A DNA stretch of 64,000 bases from Naematelia aurantialba (lineage: Eukaryota; Basidiomycota; Tremellomycetes; Tremellales; Naemateliaceae), in the NCBI GenBank assembly GCA_021527695.1, contig JAKFAO010000007.1, positions 1,302,001-1,366,000 of the forward strand, read 5' to 3'. The translations under genes and the position numbers were made by a program. This document shows, in pieces, positions 47,563 through 59,100 of the stretch (its first letter is position 1; the number at the start of each line of letters is the position of its first letter). The notes below the pieces were generated by a model that saw only the letters and a list, made by a program, of their open reading frames with translations, was not told the DNA's origin and made no database searches.

Positions 47563-49092
47563 ATGTCCCGACCGCTGCCGCTGGCGCCTGATCCCAACAA
47601 GTGGATCGATACCTCGACTTCCCGTCCCAAGAAAGCCCTACAGCGCCCTCTCACCGCCTTTCGCAACACATTCGCTACCCCTCCATCTACAATACGGCGC
47701 AACGCCGTCGCCTCGTCCTCTAAAGATACCACCAAGACCAGCCATGCCAGGCAATCGCATCTCGGAGGATACTTCACGCCACCGACGACAGACTCCGCTC
47801 CCAAGCGTCGAGTCGGGGCAGCAGCTTTGAGTGAAAAGGGTGGAGATGGGAGTCCATGGACGCTCAAGAGGAAACGGAAGGACGCGTTCTGGGGTTCGTC
47901 ATCGGACGACATCCACCGTCCCCCTCCTTCGCCTGATATCGACCATACCCCGCTTGCACCACCTTCGCCTGTCGCCGACGATCCCTTGGATGCGGAAGAG
48001 GAGCACGACGGACATGAACATCTCTTCCCGCCACCAACTGCCATGATACAGCCTATACCGTCTTCGAAATTGCCCCTTCATCCTCAAATATCATCGGATT
48101 CAGAATCAACTCCGCAGACACCACAGGTGGCCTCGCTGCCGTCGTCAATCTCGGAGCGCATGTTGACGCCAATCCCGAGCTCGGTCATGCACCTACACGC
48201 ACGACTCTGTGGGCAGGATAGCGAGCGTAATCGCCGCATACGATCACCATGGCACAAGCCGGGTACGACTCCGCCGCCGCCGGAAAAAGTTCCGATCCAA
48301 GAGAAGAAGGCGAAAGATGTCCTCAAGCGGGACGATGTCGCTCGAAGAGTCAAGAGTCGCACGATGGGGAAGAGCAAGTCGCTAGTAGGGCTATCGAGCT
48401 CGAGCAGCGACCGCGAGGAGAAGGACATGCTTTCGCCTCGTCGTATTAATGTGCTTAAAGCCCGGCCAACAGAGATCATACATCGACCTCTGGAAGACGG
48501 TTCTCCGCGGCGGAGAAGAAATCCAAAGATATCTCTGTCACGCAATGAGGCAAAGAGTCATATTCCCACACTACCGCGGACGTCTGTTAGACAGTTCAGC
48601 GGCTCGCAATCTCGCCAGCCGCCAATTTCCATAGGCTTGAAACCGATCTGGACGGATGAGGGTATCTCCCAGCCGTCAGACCTGCTCGAAGTGAACACTG
48701 CTCCAATGGCCTCAGAGCCACTGGCCAACGAGATGCCATCCACGCCGACAAAGACTGCAAAGTTTCGACACAAGGTCACTCCGCCCAAGACTCGGTCGGC
48801 TAAACGTGTCCGAGACGTACAGGAAACGCTATTTACCTTCCCGGTGCCTTCGCCCCCACCGCCACTTGCGTTCACCGAACTGCACCGAGGCGAGCGAAAA
48901 GAATGGGCTCCCGTGGAGATGGAGCCTGAGACACTGATGACTTGGAGCTTGGCGGGTGGGGTGCAGTCGTCGGATGGCGATGACCCGGTGATTGACGGCG
49001 CAAAGGGAGGGAATGTAGTCACTGACCCGGATGAGGCATCAACGGAGTCTGCCTCAGTCAGTAGTGCTGAGACTGGTCGACTTTGGAGCTGA
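47563..49092 (+). CDS. Disordered, S/T-P-rich protein of unknown function
   Basis: A single exon of 509 residues from the ATG at 47563 (MSRPLPLAPDPNKWID). Rich in Ser, Pro, Lys and Arg, with many S/T-P sites and basic clusters (SPWTLKRKRKDAFWG, SAKRVRDVQETLFTFP), and no folded domain I recognise. DPNKWIDTSTSRPKKALQRP near the start and the KRKRKDAF word look like short linear motifs. The composition suits a nuclear regulatory protein, which is inference. Head to tail with another disordered gene at 49326. Confidence 0.65.
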   Translation: MSRPLPLAPDPNKWIDTSTSRPKKALQRPLTAFRNTFATPPSTIRRNAVASSSKDTTKTSHARQSHLGGYFTPPTTDSAPKRRVGAAALSEKGGDGSPWTLKRKRKDAFWGSSSDDIHRPPPSPDIDHTPLAPPSPVADDPLDAEEEHDGHEHLFPPPTAMIQPIPSSKLPLHPQISSDSESTPQTPQVASLPSSISERMLTPIPSSVMHLHARLCGQDSERNRRIRSPWHKPGTTPPPPEKVPIQEKKAKDVLKRDDVARRVKSRTMGKSKSLVGLSSSSSDREEKDMLSPRRINVLKARPTEIIHRPLEDGSPRRRRNPKISLSRNEAKSHIPTLPRTSVRQFSGSQSRQPPISIGLKPIWTDEGISQPSDLLEVNTAPMASEPLANEMPSTPTKTAKFRHKVTPPKTRSAKRVRDVQETLFTFPVPSPPPPLAFTELHRGERKEWAPVEMEPETLMTWSLAGGVQSSDGDDPVIDGAKGGNVVTDPDEASTESASVSSAETGRLWS

Positions 49093-49325
49093 TGAATATA
49101 GTTGGGACCGTCGGTTCGGTCTGAGGCATTCGAGTCTTTACTCCCTAGTCAGAGGAAGCGGGTTGATTCATCGCTTGCAGAAAACCGCAGTGTGGGTCAC
49201 ACTCTTCGCCTTCTATCGTGTCCGATGGCTGATTGACGTGGTAGCTTGCCCAAACGATACATTCGCAACAATTTCCTCATCTCGTGCCTTCATCTCCTGA
49301 TCAACCTGATCCTATCGATGTCGGT

Positions 49326-50237
49326 ATGAAGACACCCCTGAAAGACGACAACTCCCGTGTCTACGCATCGTCGGCACGGGCTGCTGCACGTCTTAAGCCG
49401 AGAACCAGCTTCATAGCCGATAGCATGCCCGCCCACCCTCGACCGGTCACCACTCCGCAGCCTGTACTGCGTATACCGCCTCGACATTCGTCTGAGGCCG
49501 GCTGGAAAGCCCTCGAAGAAGGAATACTGTCGGTTGTTCCGCCCGTTCAGAATACCGCTACGCCGTCCAACAAACGACCACGTACTTCACAAACCTCTCA
49601 ACGGAGATCCCAACGGCGTAACGCAGCACCCGGATCTGGAAAGCAGAGTAAACTTGCTGCCTTTGGATTCTTTGGAGAGGATAAACACAAACGCAGAGGC
49701 TCCGGAAATTCAGTTGGCTTTGAACGAGCATGGAGTGATGAAGACGACATGGAGTTCGAGGCTGAGGCTGACGCCAAACGAGGCGCCGAGGCTGACGCTG
49801 ATGCTGATGGCGAGTTGTCGTCCGACCCGCCTCAGGCGGATGGGAATGCGGCCAAGGTGGTATTACGTCCTGCGCCAGCAGCACCGTATCACCCGTCTCT
49901 TCGGCCCGCTGGGATCCGCGAGCTGCAGCGCCGATGCGGAGCCAAATACCGAGACCGAGACGGGGACCGGGACCAAGAAGCTGTAGGGGAGCTGCCGTCC
50001 GCGATGCGTTCGAGAGAACGTACGGACAAGTCGCCATCTCGCGCACATTCGAGATCGAGCGCGGAAGAGAGACCCCCATCTGTCCCCTGTTCGAAATCGG
50101 ACACGTCGAGCTTGACCAACTTGACGGAGGATCTGGGCATGGAGGTGGGATTGGATTCAAGCAACAGAGAGTGGTGGGATGAGATGGGGAATAGGCGATC
50201 GAGCGATGTGGGGCGGACGCTACGGAGTGATGAGTGA
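49326..50237 (+). CDS. Disordered, basic/acidic mixed protein of unknown function
   Basis: 303 residues from the ATG at 49326 (MKTPLKDDNSRVYASS); the frame is open without ATG back to 49284. Contains NKRPRTSQTSQRRSQRRN (basic), KLAAFGFFGEDKHKRRGSG, an acidic run DEDDMEFEAEADAKRGAEADADADGE, and a Trp-containing end REWWDEMGNRRSSD. The 3' end is followed by GGAGTGGAGTGAGGGGTA-type repeats. Not recognised. It lies 230 bases after the previous disordered gene on the same strand; the two share style, but I see no clear alignment between them. Confidence 0.55.
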   Translation: MKTPLKDDNSRVYASSARAAARLKPRTSFIADSMPAHPRPVTTPQPVLRIPPRHSSEAGWKALEEGILSVVPPVQNTATPSNKRPRTSQTSQRRSQRRNAAPGSGKQSKLAAFGFFGEDKHKRRGSGNSVGFERAWSDEDDMEFEAEADAKRGAEADADADGELSSDPPQADGNAAKVVLRPAPAAPYHPSLRPAGIRELQRRCGAKYRDRDGDRDQEAVGELPSAMRSRERTDKSPSRAHSRSSAEERPPSVPCSKSDTSSLTNLTEDLGMEVGLDSSNREWWDEMGNRRSSDVGRTLRSDE

Positions 50238-50831
50238 TGAGGGGTGGGGACTGAGCGTGGAGTGCAGCGGGGACTGGAGCAAGGAGTGGAGTGAGGGGTA
50301 CAGCAAGGAGTGGAGTGAGGGGTATGGAGTGGGAATTGAGCTTGGGAGTGCTGGACGGATCAATGGATGGATCGGTGTTGGGTGATGTGTAAATCAGTGT
50401 GACCCATTGTAGCGTACTCGTCTGTATCTATAGCTCGTAATGACGATCTCTGACGGCCAATATAAGGGCCTGCGCTGGTCGGGAGAAGCAACACAGCGTC
50501 ATGAGCCTGGGAGCAGAGCACACATTGTGTCAAAATCAAGATCATGTCGCGGATCGTGTCGTCGGCGCAGTGGATAGTCTGCTCAGGCAGGTTGTCGATT
50601 TCGAGCTTTAGAGAGCGCCGTACACGTTCTACATAGTTCTACATAAGGACATTGCGTAACGAGGTCACACAAGGCAGATCCATGGGATCGACGGACTACC
50701 CTCTCATGCTGCATGAACTGACTACCCTCTCATGCTGCAGGACTTCGACCGGTAGAATCAGTAGTCTCTCATATGGATGACCGGGTAGAGTCCCCCTGCA
50801 CAGTTCCGGCTCAAGGTCAGTAGCTACCTCC
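50238..50831. other. Convergent intergenic region
   Basis: Purine-rich GGAGTG repeats at 50240-50340, then a perfect 20-bp direct repeat (GACTACCCTCTCATGCTGCA) at 50694-50713 and 50720-50739. No gene supported. Confidence 0.5.
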
Positions 50832-52419
50832 TCACTCTGTTTCCTCAACAGTTGGCTCCTCCGTGTTGGACGCTGCAGGATAACTCTGGGCTAACCTCCT
50901 CGCCATTTCACTTGCAATGACATCATTTGCGAACACGCCGTATCGGTACGCCGCCATTTGGCGGGAGACCTGCCTCTGCGCCTCTGCTTCCTTCCTTCTT
51001 GCCAACTCCTCTGCACTGTCCTGCCTCAAGCGGGCCATCAACATGGACAGACTCGCCAGTCGACGCGAGGCAAAGCTCGGATCTAGCGTTGAGCTGGCGC
51101 ACTCCTCGGCAGCTGGAGACATCGTACTCCCATCTCCGCCAGAGGGTGGTGTCTTCCCGCAAAAGGCTACGGTAAGAGTACCGTCTGCTGCTGCAGCGGC
51201 TGCGGATACAGCGGCCCTGGAGGCTAGAACGTCAGTAACGTTGTCGCCAACGACGCCCGCAGTGTGTGCGTAGGGCGCTGCACCTGCAGACATTTCATCG
51301 ACTACGTGGTTACGTGGGACCGTAAGCGTTTCGGCGTCGACTACGAGTTCAGTGTACGGCCAGGAAGTGAATTGTGCTCCATCTGGTAGCCCTGCCATCG
51401 AGGCCGTCGAGTGAGATAAACCGGGAACGAGTGGCGGTGCATCCTGCGTCCGAGTTGTGCGCGAGGGTCCTTGCCACGCAAGCGAGCCGATCTGTCGAAG
51501 AGACCACAGTATAGCTGCCCCTAGTCCGGAACGAAGTGATGCCCCAAAAGAGGTACCAGAGTGTCTCAGGGCTTGGGACTCGAGAGGCCCAGACGCATCT
51601 CGGGCCTCATCCGTCTCAGTGAAGGACGCTGCCACTTGATCGGCTGTTGCGACATCCGTCCGTGCGCCGCTGCCCGCAGGAGGTACAGTGCTGCCTTCAG
51701 GTACGTGTGTGGTGCGGTGCGCGACCAGGGTCCCTTGGCCAACTTGGCACTTCAACTCCCCAAGTTTCACCGCGTACTCGTCGGAAGTCAAGGGCTCCCC
51801 TGGGTCTAGCGTGACCACAGGAATCTTCCAATCTAGCCGACTCAAGGTGGCGGGGACGTGGGCGGTCCACCCATCAGCGCTTCTCGTGAACGTCATCTTC
51901 CAGCTGCGCTCGATGCTAGCTCTCGTGCCCCTTTCGCAGTCTGCATCGGGGAGAACGGGAGATTTGTTGAAGAGCAGGTCTTGGAATGCGGAATATATAT
52001 CATTCTGGACCTGCTCTTGAGCAGCCTTGGGACGCGCTTGGGAAGAACCCATAGGTCGCCGCTGCCTCGAAGAGCAGGGCATGGCTGTCGTGCCCAAGCT
52101 GATAGGACACTCGCTCATAGTCGTCGTCCCATGGCGCGGTGCTATCCTTATCTGGCCATGTGAACCGATCAAAGTGTAATCCCTCTGAGATTCCGAGCTC
52201 AAACGTACCCCGGACGGTAGGGTTGCCCGCCGTGTCTTGGCCCAACACTTCCTTGCGGAGGCGTCCGCCTCGGGGAAGACACCGGAAGAATTGCTGCCCA
52301 GTCACGACTTGGCCATTCACTTTACTCGGAACCAGGCTCTCCCCAGGAGATAGATACCAATCGGGCGGTTTACCAGTAGTGGGCGCGCCGTTGGGAGCAG
52401 ATATCAACGCCGAAGACAT
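50832..52419 (-). pseudogene. Family B paralogue 6, dispersed and frame-broken
   Basis: The N-terminal frame (ATG 52419) reads MSSALISAPNG, then GTFELGISEGLHFDRFTW and RVSYQLGHDSHALLFEAAATYG, the family B strand with Y106 and a hydrophobic residue where W is expected. Its stop lies near 52000. The family pattern continues in another frame open from 52202 to 50832: EQVQNDIYSAFQDLLFN, ERSWKMTFTRSADGWTAHVP, then an Ala/Ser/Thr-rich tail ending in a charged helix (LASLSMLMARLRQDSAEELARRKEAEAQRQ). The frames overlap, and the homologous parts meet near 52040. A one-base insertion (or two-base loss) explains this; a 49-nt intron (GTGTCC...GGCAG) would also join the frames but would remove the conserved Y-containing strand. 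Sequencing error is possible. Confidence 0.55.
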
Positions 52420-53918
52420 GGTGAGTGTGATGTCGGCAGAACAGTTGACACGGCAATGCACAGTAGCCTTTCGACTCGCTGATGTGAGAAGGTCGTCGTT
52501 GGACTCGTTGAGAAGTAAGGTTTGTGGTTGGTAGGTGGCGAGGGTGCACCTACCCCCACACTTATGGTGAGGAATAGCCAGGAAGGCGATGAAGGGAGGC
52601 AGTTATTCCCGACTGTTTCGCCCGCCTCAAACTCGTCTAATGCACCGCTTTGCCAAATCTGTGCATCTATTGTCCTCTCTGAGGGATGCAGCAGAATCTA
52701 TGCCTCCTACGTGATGTCATGACACAAATCCGGGTATCGTAACAGCACGGACCGCTGAGCGTACGTACTTGTAAAGCGCGGGTGTAGTGGCGATTCTGGT
52801 GTGAGCAGATGTTGGCGCTCGTTGGTCTGCAGGCGTGAGGTGATGCAGGTCCGTGGATGCTGCTTCAACAAGAAGAGACGACGAGGCAATGAGGCTTTGA
52901 GGCGATGATGGCTACAAAACAGCATTCCACTGTGCAACCGCTCGCTGCTGATTGGGGGCCTTTGCCCGCCACGTGTGCCTGGGTAGTCACGGACGAAGAG
53001 GGCTGCGACGTCACCGTGAATTTTCGATCACACACAGATAAGCTGCAATTTAAACTACTTTATAATCGTGCCTGACGCCTCTTCTCATTTGGCCCCTCCC
53101 CCTGTCACCCCTTCTCCCCTGTTCCGCTTTGGTTAAATCCCCACAAATCCGATGGCGAGTGTGTGTGTATTTTTTTTTTGGTGGCTGCGAGTTTGATGGT
53201 GACAACGGCAACGGCAACGGCAGCGGAGACGGGAAACGCGACGGGCATCCGCCAGCCAGCTTGTTTAATATCACCTTCATCTCTCGTGGTCCTTGCAACG
53301 ACATCTTCTACATTCCCAGCATACCTCAAAACGAGTTGTCGTTGATATTCGTGACGTTGTTGACGCGGCGCTGAAATCGAGTGACAAAGGCGACAGCAAC
53401 CAAGCGGCTGGGGACAAGAGTGCCCGGTGCTCAATATACGCCCCGTGGCTTTTTCTTTGCTGGGGCATTGGCCTCGCGGGATCCTTTCACCCCCACGCGC
53501 TGGCTCTGGCCACTCCCATCCGCGTCGATCCTTGTATATCGTTTCCTCGCACTCTCATCAGCGCTCCCACCAGCGCTACAACTCGCACTCTCACGTTCAT
53601 CCTTCCCACTCTCATCAGCCCCACTCGCACCCCTCCCACGTTCGCCAGTCCCGCGTTCAACGCTGCGCTCTAGACGGCCCTCCTCGCGACGGCTATCATC
53701 AGCCCCAAAACAAGAAGCATCAGCACAACCATCAACCCCATCACATCTCGCACCCGCACCCCCACGCGCATCTACGCTCGTACCACACCCACACCCACGC
53801 CAACTCGCGCACTCACAAACACAACACCACTCAACCCCAGCACTCGCACCACCAGCAACCTCTAAGCTCCGCGCACAAGCTCCACCCGCCCGCCCGCTCG
53901 TTTAGCACCTCGCGCACC
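52420..53918. other. Divergent region upstream of carbonic anhydrase, with long open frames
   Basis: About 1.5 kb. From 53385 to 53918 the frame of the carbonic anhydrase gene is open without an ATG and rich in His, Ser and Pro; another frame is open over 53381-53905. See the finding on a possible longer isoform. A T10-11 tract lies at about 53168. Confidence 0.45.
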
Positions 53919-55551
53919 ATGTTCACCGCACGCTTCCCCGAGCTCAAGAGGCTGTTTGACGCCAATGCCCGGTGGGCAGAGGAGATGAATGACAAAGACC
54001 CCGACTTCCTTCCCGGGACCATGAAGGGGCAGGTGAGCAGCCTGTGTTTCCTCGAGGGAGCAATGTCGCTGACGTACTGTCTTTCCTGTCACTGCTCTTC
54101 TCTACCATCCTTCTCTTCTCTACCATCCTTCGCTTCTCTCTCCTTTCCTGTCATCCTTCTCACGCGTCTCGTTCTTCCCTGTCGTATTTCTCCTCCTTAT
54201 CTCCTACGTCCTTCCCGCCTTCTCGTTGCACTCCACAACCACGCCGCTGCTCAACCTGCCCTTGTCTTCTGCGCGCCGCTTCCTTCGTCGTGCCGCTCTG
54301 CTGCCCTTCCGTCACGCAGTTCCCCAAATTCCTCTGGTTTGGCTGCGCCGACTCGCGTGTGCCCGAGTCTGTGCTCCTGGAGCAGCAGCCAGGCGTACTC
54401 TTTGTGCACGTAAGTCTTCTATCGTCTCATAGGGCATGATACTGATGCATCGCCAGCGCAACATTGCTAACCAGGTCGGTCCTCCTCTCTCCCTCCTAAC
54501 ACTCGTCCGCATTTGCAATACACCTTCTACAATATACCTCAACACCACACCTTCTCGAATACACCTCTCGAATACACCTTCCACAGCAACCTTCCTCCGT
54601 ACCAACCCAGCCCTTCCTGGAGGTATACTGACAGCAGCAGTTCCACCCAGAGGACGATTCCGCCAACGGCGTTCTTGAGTACGGTATCCTCACCGTCGGG
54701 TGTCAGCATGGTACGTCCGCCTTGGAGGCCACTCTTCCCGCCCTCCCTAGGAACTGCGTGTCCTCTGGACTACGCTAGCATCCACAGCGCCTTATCGCGC
54801 TTTGCAATCACCTCGTCGCCCTCCTTTCTGTTATTCTTCCTCCTTATCTCACTCCTCTCTCTCTCGCTTGCTTCCTTCTTTCCTGCTTATCTCACCCCTC
54901 TCTCGCTTGCTTCCTCTTTTCCTGCTCATCTCACTCCTCTCATTCGTTTCTCGTTTCAGGGCTGACACCACCAGTCATGGTCGTCGCCCACACCGGATGC
55001 GGTGGTTGCATCGTGGCACACGGATCTCCCGCCCCCGAGCCCCAAGCTGAAGACTCGGGCCCGGTAGATAAATCCACCGGACACCTGGGGCGATTCATCG
55101 CACCTTTGATCGCGTTGCGACACTCCTTGCCTGCTGGCGCCGACTCGGTCGATGATCTCATTCTGGCGAACCTGAGGCGAACTGTTGTGAACATCACGAA
55201 GTCTCCTGTGAGTTGCCCGGAAGCTACGAGCAGAGTGTTGCTGGGGAGCAAGCTGATGAGAGATAGGCGATGCAGACTGCTTGGGAGATGGGCCGGAAGG
55301 GCGAGCTGCAGCACATTTACGTGCATGGCATGGTGAGTCAGACTTCTGCTTTCATTTTTCTACCCTCAATTCCTCACCGCAGTCGCCGCGTCGGATCTCG
55401 TCAACAGTCCTCTTGTAAACCCCTGCGTCGATTATCTGCTCGCAACGCCATGCTGACGAGATAGATTTACGACATGGCCAGCGGCAGACTGAAGGATCTC
55501 GGGTTGTCCGTTGGTCCCGAAGGCCCCGTCAATCTCTTTGACGATGTATAA
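53919..55551 (+). CDS. Beta-class carbonic anhydrase
   Basis: Zinc enzyme hydrating CO2 to bicarbonate. Seven exons: 53919-54032, 54320-54409, 54457-54474, 54641-54710, 54975-55207, 55276-55332, 55465-55551; 222 residues, normal length. Start MFTARFPELKRLFDANARWAEEM; zinc ligands and catalytic pair in FGCADSRVPE (Cys, Asp-Arg) and AHTGCGGC (His, Cys). HRNIANQ comes from an 18-nt exon, then FHPEDDSANGVLEYGILTVGCQHVMVVAHTG, LRRTVVNITKSPTAWEMGRKGELQHIYVHGM, and IYDMASGRLKDLG. This follows the fungal Can2/Nce103 order. Upstream the frame stays open with a basic His-rich sequence ending RSFSTSRTM, which looks like a mitochondrial leader, so a longer form using an upstream exon is possible. Confidence 0.92.
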
Positions 55552-56104
55552 CTTGAAGGCGTGTTCGACGTGCACGCATAGAGCTGAGCACCGCGTATGG
55601 AGGATTGAGCCCCATCAGGGGATATAGGAGGGAAGGCGGTCGTAGAGTCAGGTTCTGGATTGGGTCTCACGCGATTCCGTAGATGTGCATAGCATTAGAT
55701 CATCTGTTTAATAGTCATGGAGCTGGTTTGCTTTCACCCCTGCCTTACCGGAGTGCTCGTGCCAATCGTGTCTACTCTTCCGACGCGATTTGCGACATCG
55801 AGAGTCCTAGGTATCAATGAGACGCTCTCGATGTGGAGCACAAGACAGACGATCTGGGCGCTGGGTAGTTGGCAATTGCCACTCGATCCAAGCCAAACCC
55901 AAAATGGAAACGCGTGAGTGCGGACTTTTTTTCGCCTATCAAGAGCGTCCATCTCGCCGTTCTCCTCTCTGGCTCTCTCTCTTTCAGTCGTCAGTAACCG
56001 TCTTGCGTTGCCCTCGTTCTCTTGCGGACGGGACGACGAGTATTCTTCGTGCCGCGGGCAGGTAAGGTCCAGAGGCGGACGTCGCCTGTACATGGTGTCT
56101 TTCG
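55552..56104. other. Intergenic between carbonic anhydrase and helicase
   Basis: About 550 bases; the promoter of the helicase presumably lies here. No gene supported. Confidence 0.4.
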
Positions 56105-59100
56105 ATGGCAGGTTCTTCCAACCCGGCATGCCGAACATGTGTCGCCCGACTCGTCTCGCTCTCGCTCCGCTCGTCATCTCCCTCCCTGACGGCATCTGTA
56201 ACATCGCACGTCCGACCTCGACTCGGTCGGACCGCCTCGACTTACGCATACGTTGATGCGCCCGTTATCGGGAACGTTACTGCACAGGCTGTTGGGCATG
56301 CTAATGCGGCGGTGGTACAATTGGGCTGTAGAGCATTCAGTACGAGCCGATGTACGCCTGCTCAGCCCCTAGACTCGCCCCCTATCGAAGGGTGGCATCG
56401 CCCTCCTCCTCTGCCCGACGCCTCCTCCGCCTCCCCTTCCCCTTCCACAGCTTCCTCCGCTCCCGCTTCTGCTTCGCCGCCCCCTTCTCGCAAGGCCGGT
56501 CCTTCCTCTTCCTCCCCCTCAACTACCTCGTCCTCTTCCTCGACGGCTCGCGCATCTGCATCCGCCTATGCCTCTGCCGCGGCATCCGCCTCGAGCAAAT
56601 CGTCGTTGTCGCCGTTCGCGGCTCGGGGACGTCGGTTCACGGATGATGATGGCGATGGCGATGATTATGGCGATGGCGGTGTGGGTGGGAACTTCGAGCC
56701 GTTCTCGGCCACGTCCCCCGGGCCTCGATTTGGAAAAGCCGGGTTGAGCGCATGGTCCTTTGCAGACGAATACGTGCCGACCGCCGCAGACTTTATGTCT
56801 TCCCAGCCGGCTTCGTCTCCGTCTGTTAGCGGCTCTAACGGCTTACGTGGTGCCTCTCGTAAATCGGCAACGGAGGCGAGAACGGCGGGAGATGCGGGAA
56901 GAGGGATGAAGCCGCCGGGCGACGCGCTTGCAGCTTACAGAGCACAACTGCACGGTAGCGGAGCCGGTGGGAAATCCGCGCGGAGAAGGCGCAGGACAAA
57001 GAGGTCGGTGTTGCCGCCTCTGCCGGCGGGGGAGATGCCTCCGGACGGACGGACGAGGTTCGATTGGCGGTTGTGGAAGGGCACAACAATGTCGCCGTCG
57101 CCGTCGTCCAGGTCTTCCCCATCCCCCAGTTCGGATGCGAAGCGGTCACCCTCCTCGTCCACTGCGGATATCAGACAGTCATCAAAGACCATTCTCAATG
57201 GACAAGACGGCGGGGCGGAGGTGGAAGATGGAGAGGCACCACTGCAACTGCAACAGCAACAGCAACGGCGAGACGGGATGGAGGATGGCAAAGGGGATGT
57301 GGTAGGCGAGGATGACGTCGAGTGGTGGCCTGAGCTGCAGGGGGTTCAGCGCGTAGGTGCGCCACCTGGTGTCCTGCAGGTCGGGGATCCGTATTACGAG
57401 GAGACGGCACGGTATTCGGATCAGTGAGTTATCTATCTCGATCATGTTGCCCCTGACTCTTACCACCCCCCCCCCCTCCCCGCGCTTGCACAACCTGACA
57501 CGTCCAGTTTCGTCCCTCTCCTCCTGCTTGAGCAAGACGAGGAGAAGCGCGTCTTCGAAGAACGGCTGCGCGATTCGAGCGTCCACAAGCTGTGCCGCGA
57601 AGGGCTGGCGTTGGACGCCATGACCGCGACTGTCCAGAGGAGCAACCCACCGTGGACGAAATCGCAAATCGTGCGTTTCGTCAAGCATGGTGGACGGTAT
57701 CGCGATTTAGGGTTTCATCGGTTCATGTGAGTCGAGTTTCATACTTTCGATCCTCAGAGCAACATCTGCGATCCGCTTTGATCGAGTATCCGTGACAACT
57801 TCGTCGCCTTGACAGAAGGTAGTTGCTGACATGAAGCAAGATCTGGCGCGAGTGTCATCCTGAGTCGAACGGATCCATGCAGTGATGCCGTCCTCAAGGA
57901 AGGCCAGACTGCTCAAGGTCCCAGCGCACACGACGAGCGCCTCTCAGGCAGGGTCATCCACGCGGGTCGAGACTACATCAGAGTACATTTTCCAATCTCT
58001 ATCTCCAGGATCGAAGTCGGCGAATGGCGGTGAGTGCAGCATACTTCTGTCGTCACCAAGTCTGACATGGACGCAGGCTTGACCTCGGCCTGAACGACTG
58101 GGCGTTGCAGGCACAGCTCAAATCCATCAGAGCACTCGACTCTGATCCTCTGCTCCAGGACATGTCTGACTTTGAGTCCGATGTCTCTGGACCGCCCTCA
58201 TCGGCCTCTCGTCGACCGCGTGAAGAGACCATTCTGCACGGCACGGCTTTGCGAGACAGAGTCTTGCGCGCATTTCAAGAGGATTACATCCCGTACGACG
58301 CATCGGCAGATTCTGGCAACGCGTCTATCCACTCCATCCGGGAATCGAAACCCGATGATATCGATGCAGTGCCGACACCGTCACCACATACCGACCCTGG
58401 GCCGAGTGGTATCCTGGCCAAGAATCAGCTCATCCAAAGCTGGACCCAGAGATACCGCGGAGATCGGGGAGGCGATGTTGTCCGAGTGGAGGGAGATCCA
58501 CCGTTGCGATTGAATGACAGTCAGATGAAGGCGATCGCAATGATGCTGAGTGAGAGGCTGAGCTTGGTTCAAGGCGTGAGTTTTAACCCGCAGGGATCTT
58601 TGAATTAGATTGCTGAGAGTCTCGTTAGCCCCCCGGTACCGGAAAAACGCGCGTGATAATCGAAACCATCAAGCTACTCAAGGTGAGCAACAGGCCTTGC
58701 AGCCAGACATGGCTTACACTAGCAGCTGCATTGGCAAGTGCCGTTCCCGATCCTGGTTTGCGCCCACACCAATGTGGCGGTGGACAATTTGCTCTCGGGC
58801 CTCCGGGAAGGCGGCGTCAGCGCAGTGCGCGTAGGACTGCCCGACCGCATTGGCAGAGATCTCGTCAAGTACTCTCTCGACCCGTTGGCGATGCAGCACC
58901 CATTGTATCAAGAGATCGTCCAGCTGAACTCTGAAGCGGCCGCAATTACAGAGCAGCTGGACGAGTTTTTCCAGAGTGGGTGATCCATGCCAGAATGATA
59001 GCGACTGACATGTGCGTAGCTCCCCTGCGCAGTAGTAGACGGATGAACGAGATGAGGACCCTGGTCCTCAAGAGAAAGGAATTGCAGAAGAAGGGGGCTG

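Noticed and set aside
53381..53905. Separate gene upstream of carbonic anhydrase (175-residue Pro/Ser/Leu frame)
   Set aside because: No ATG, low complexity, and it overlaps another open frame in phase with the anhydrase; composition effect more likely.
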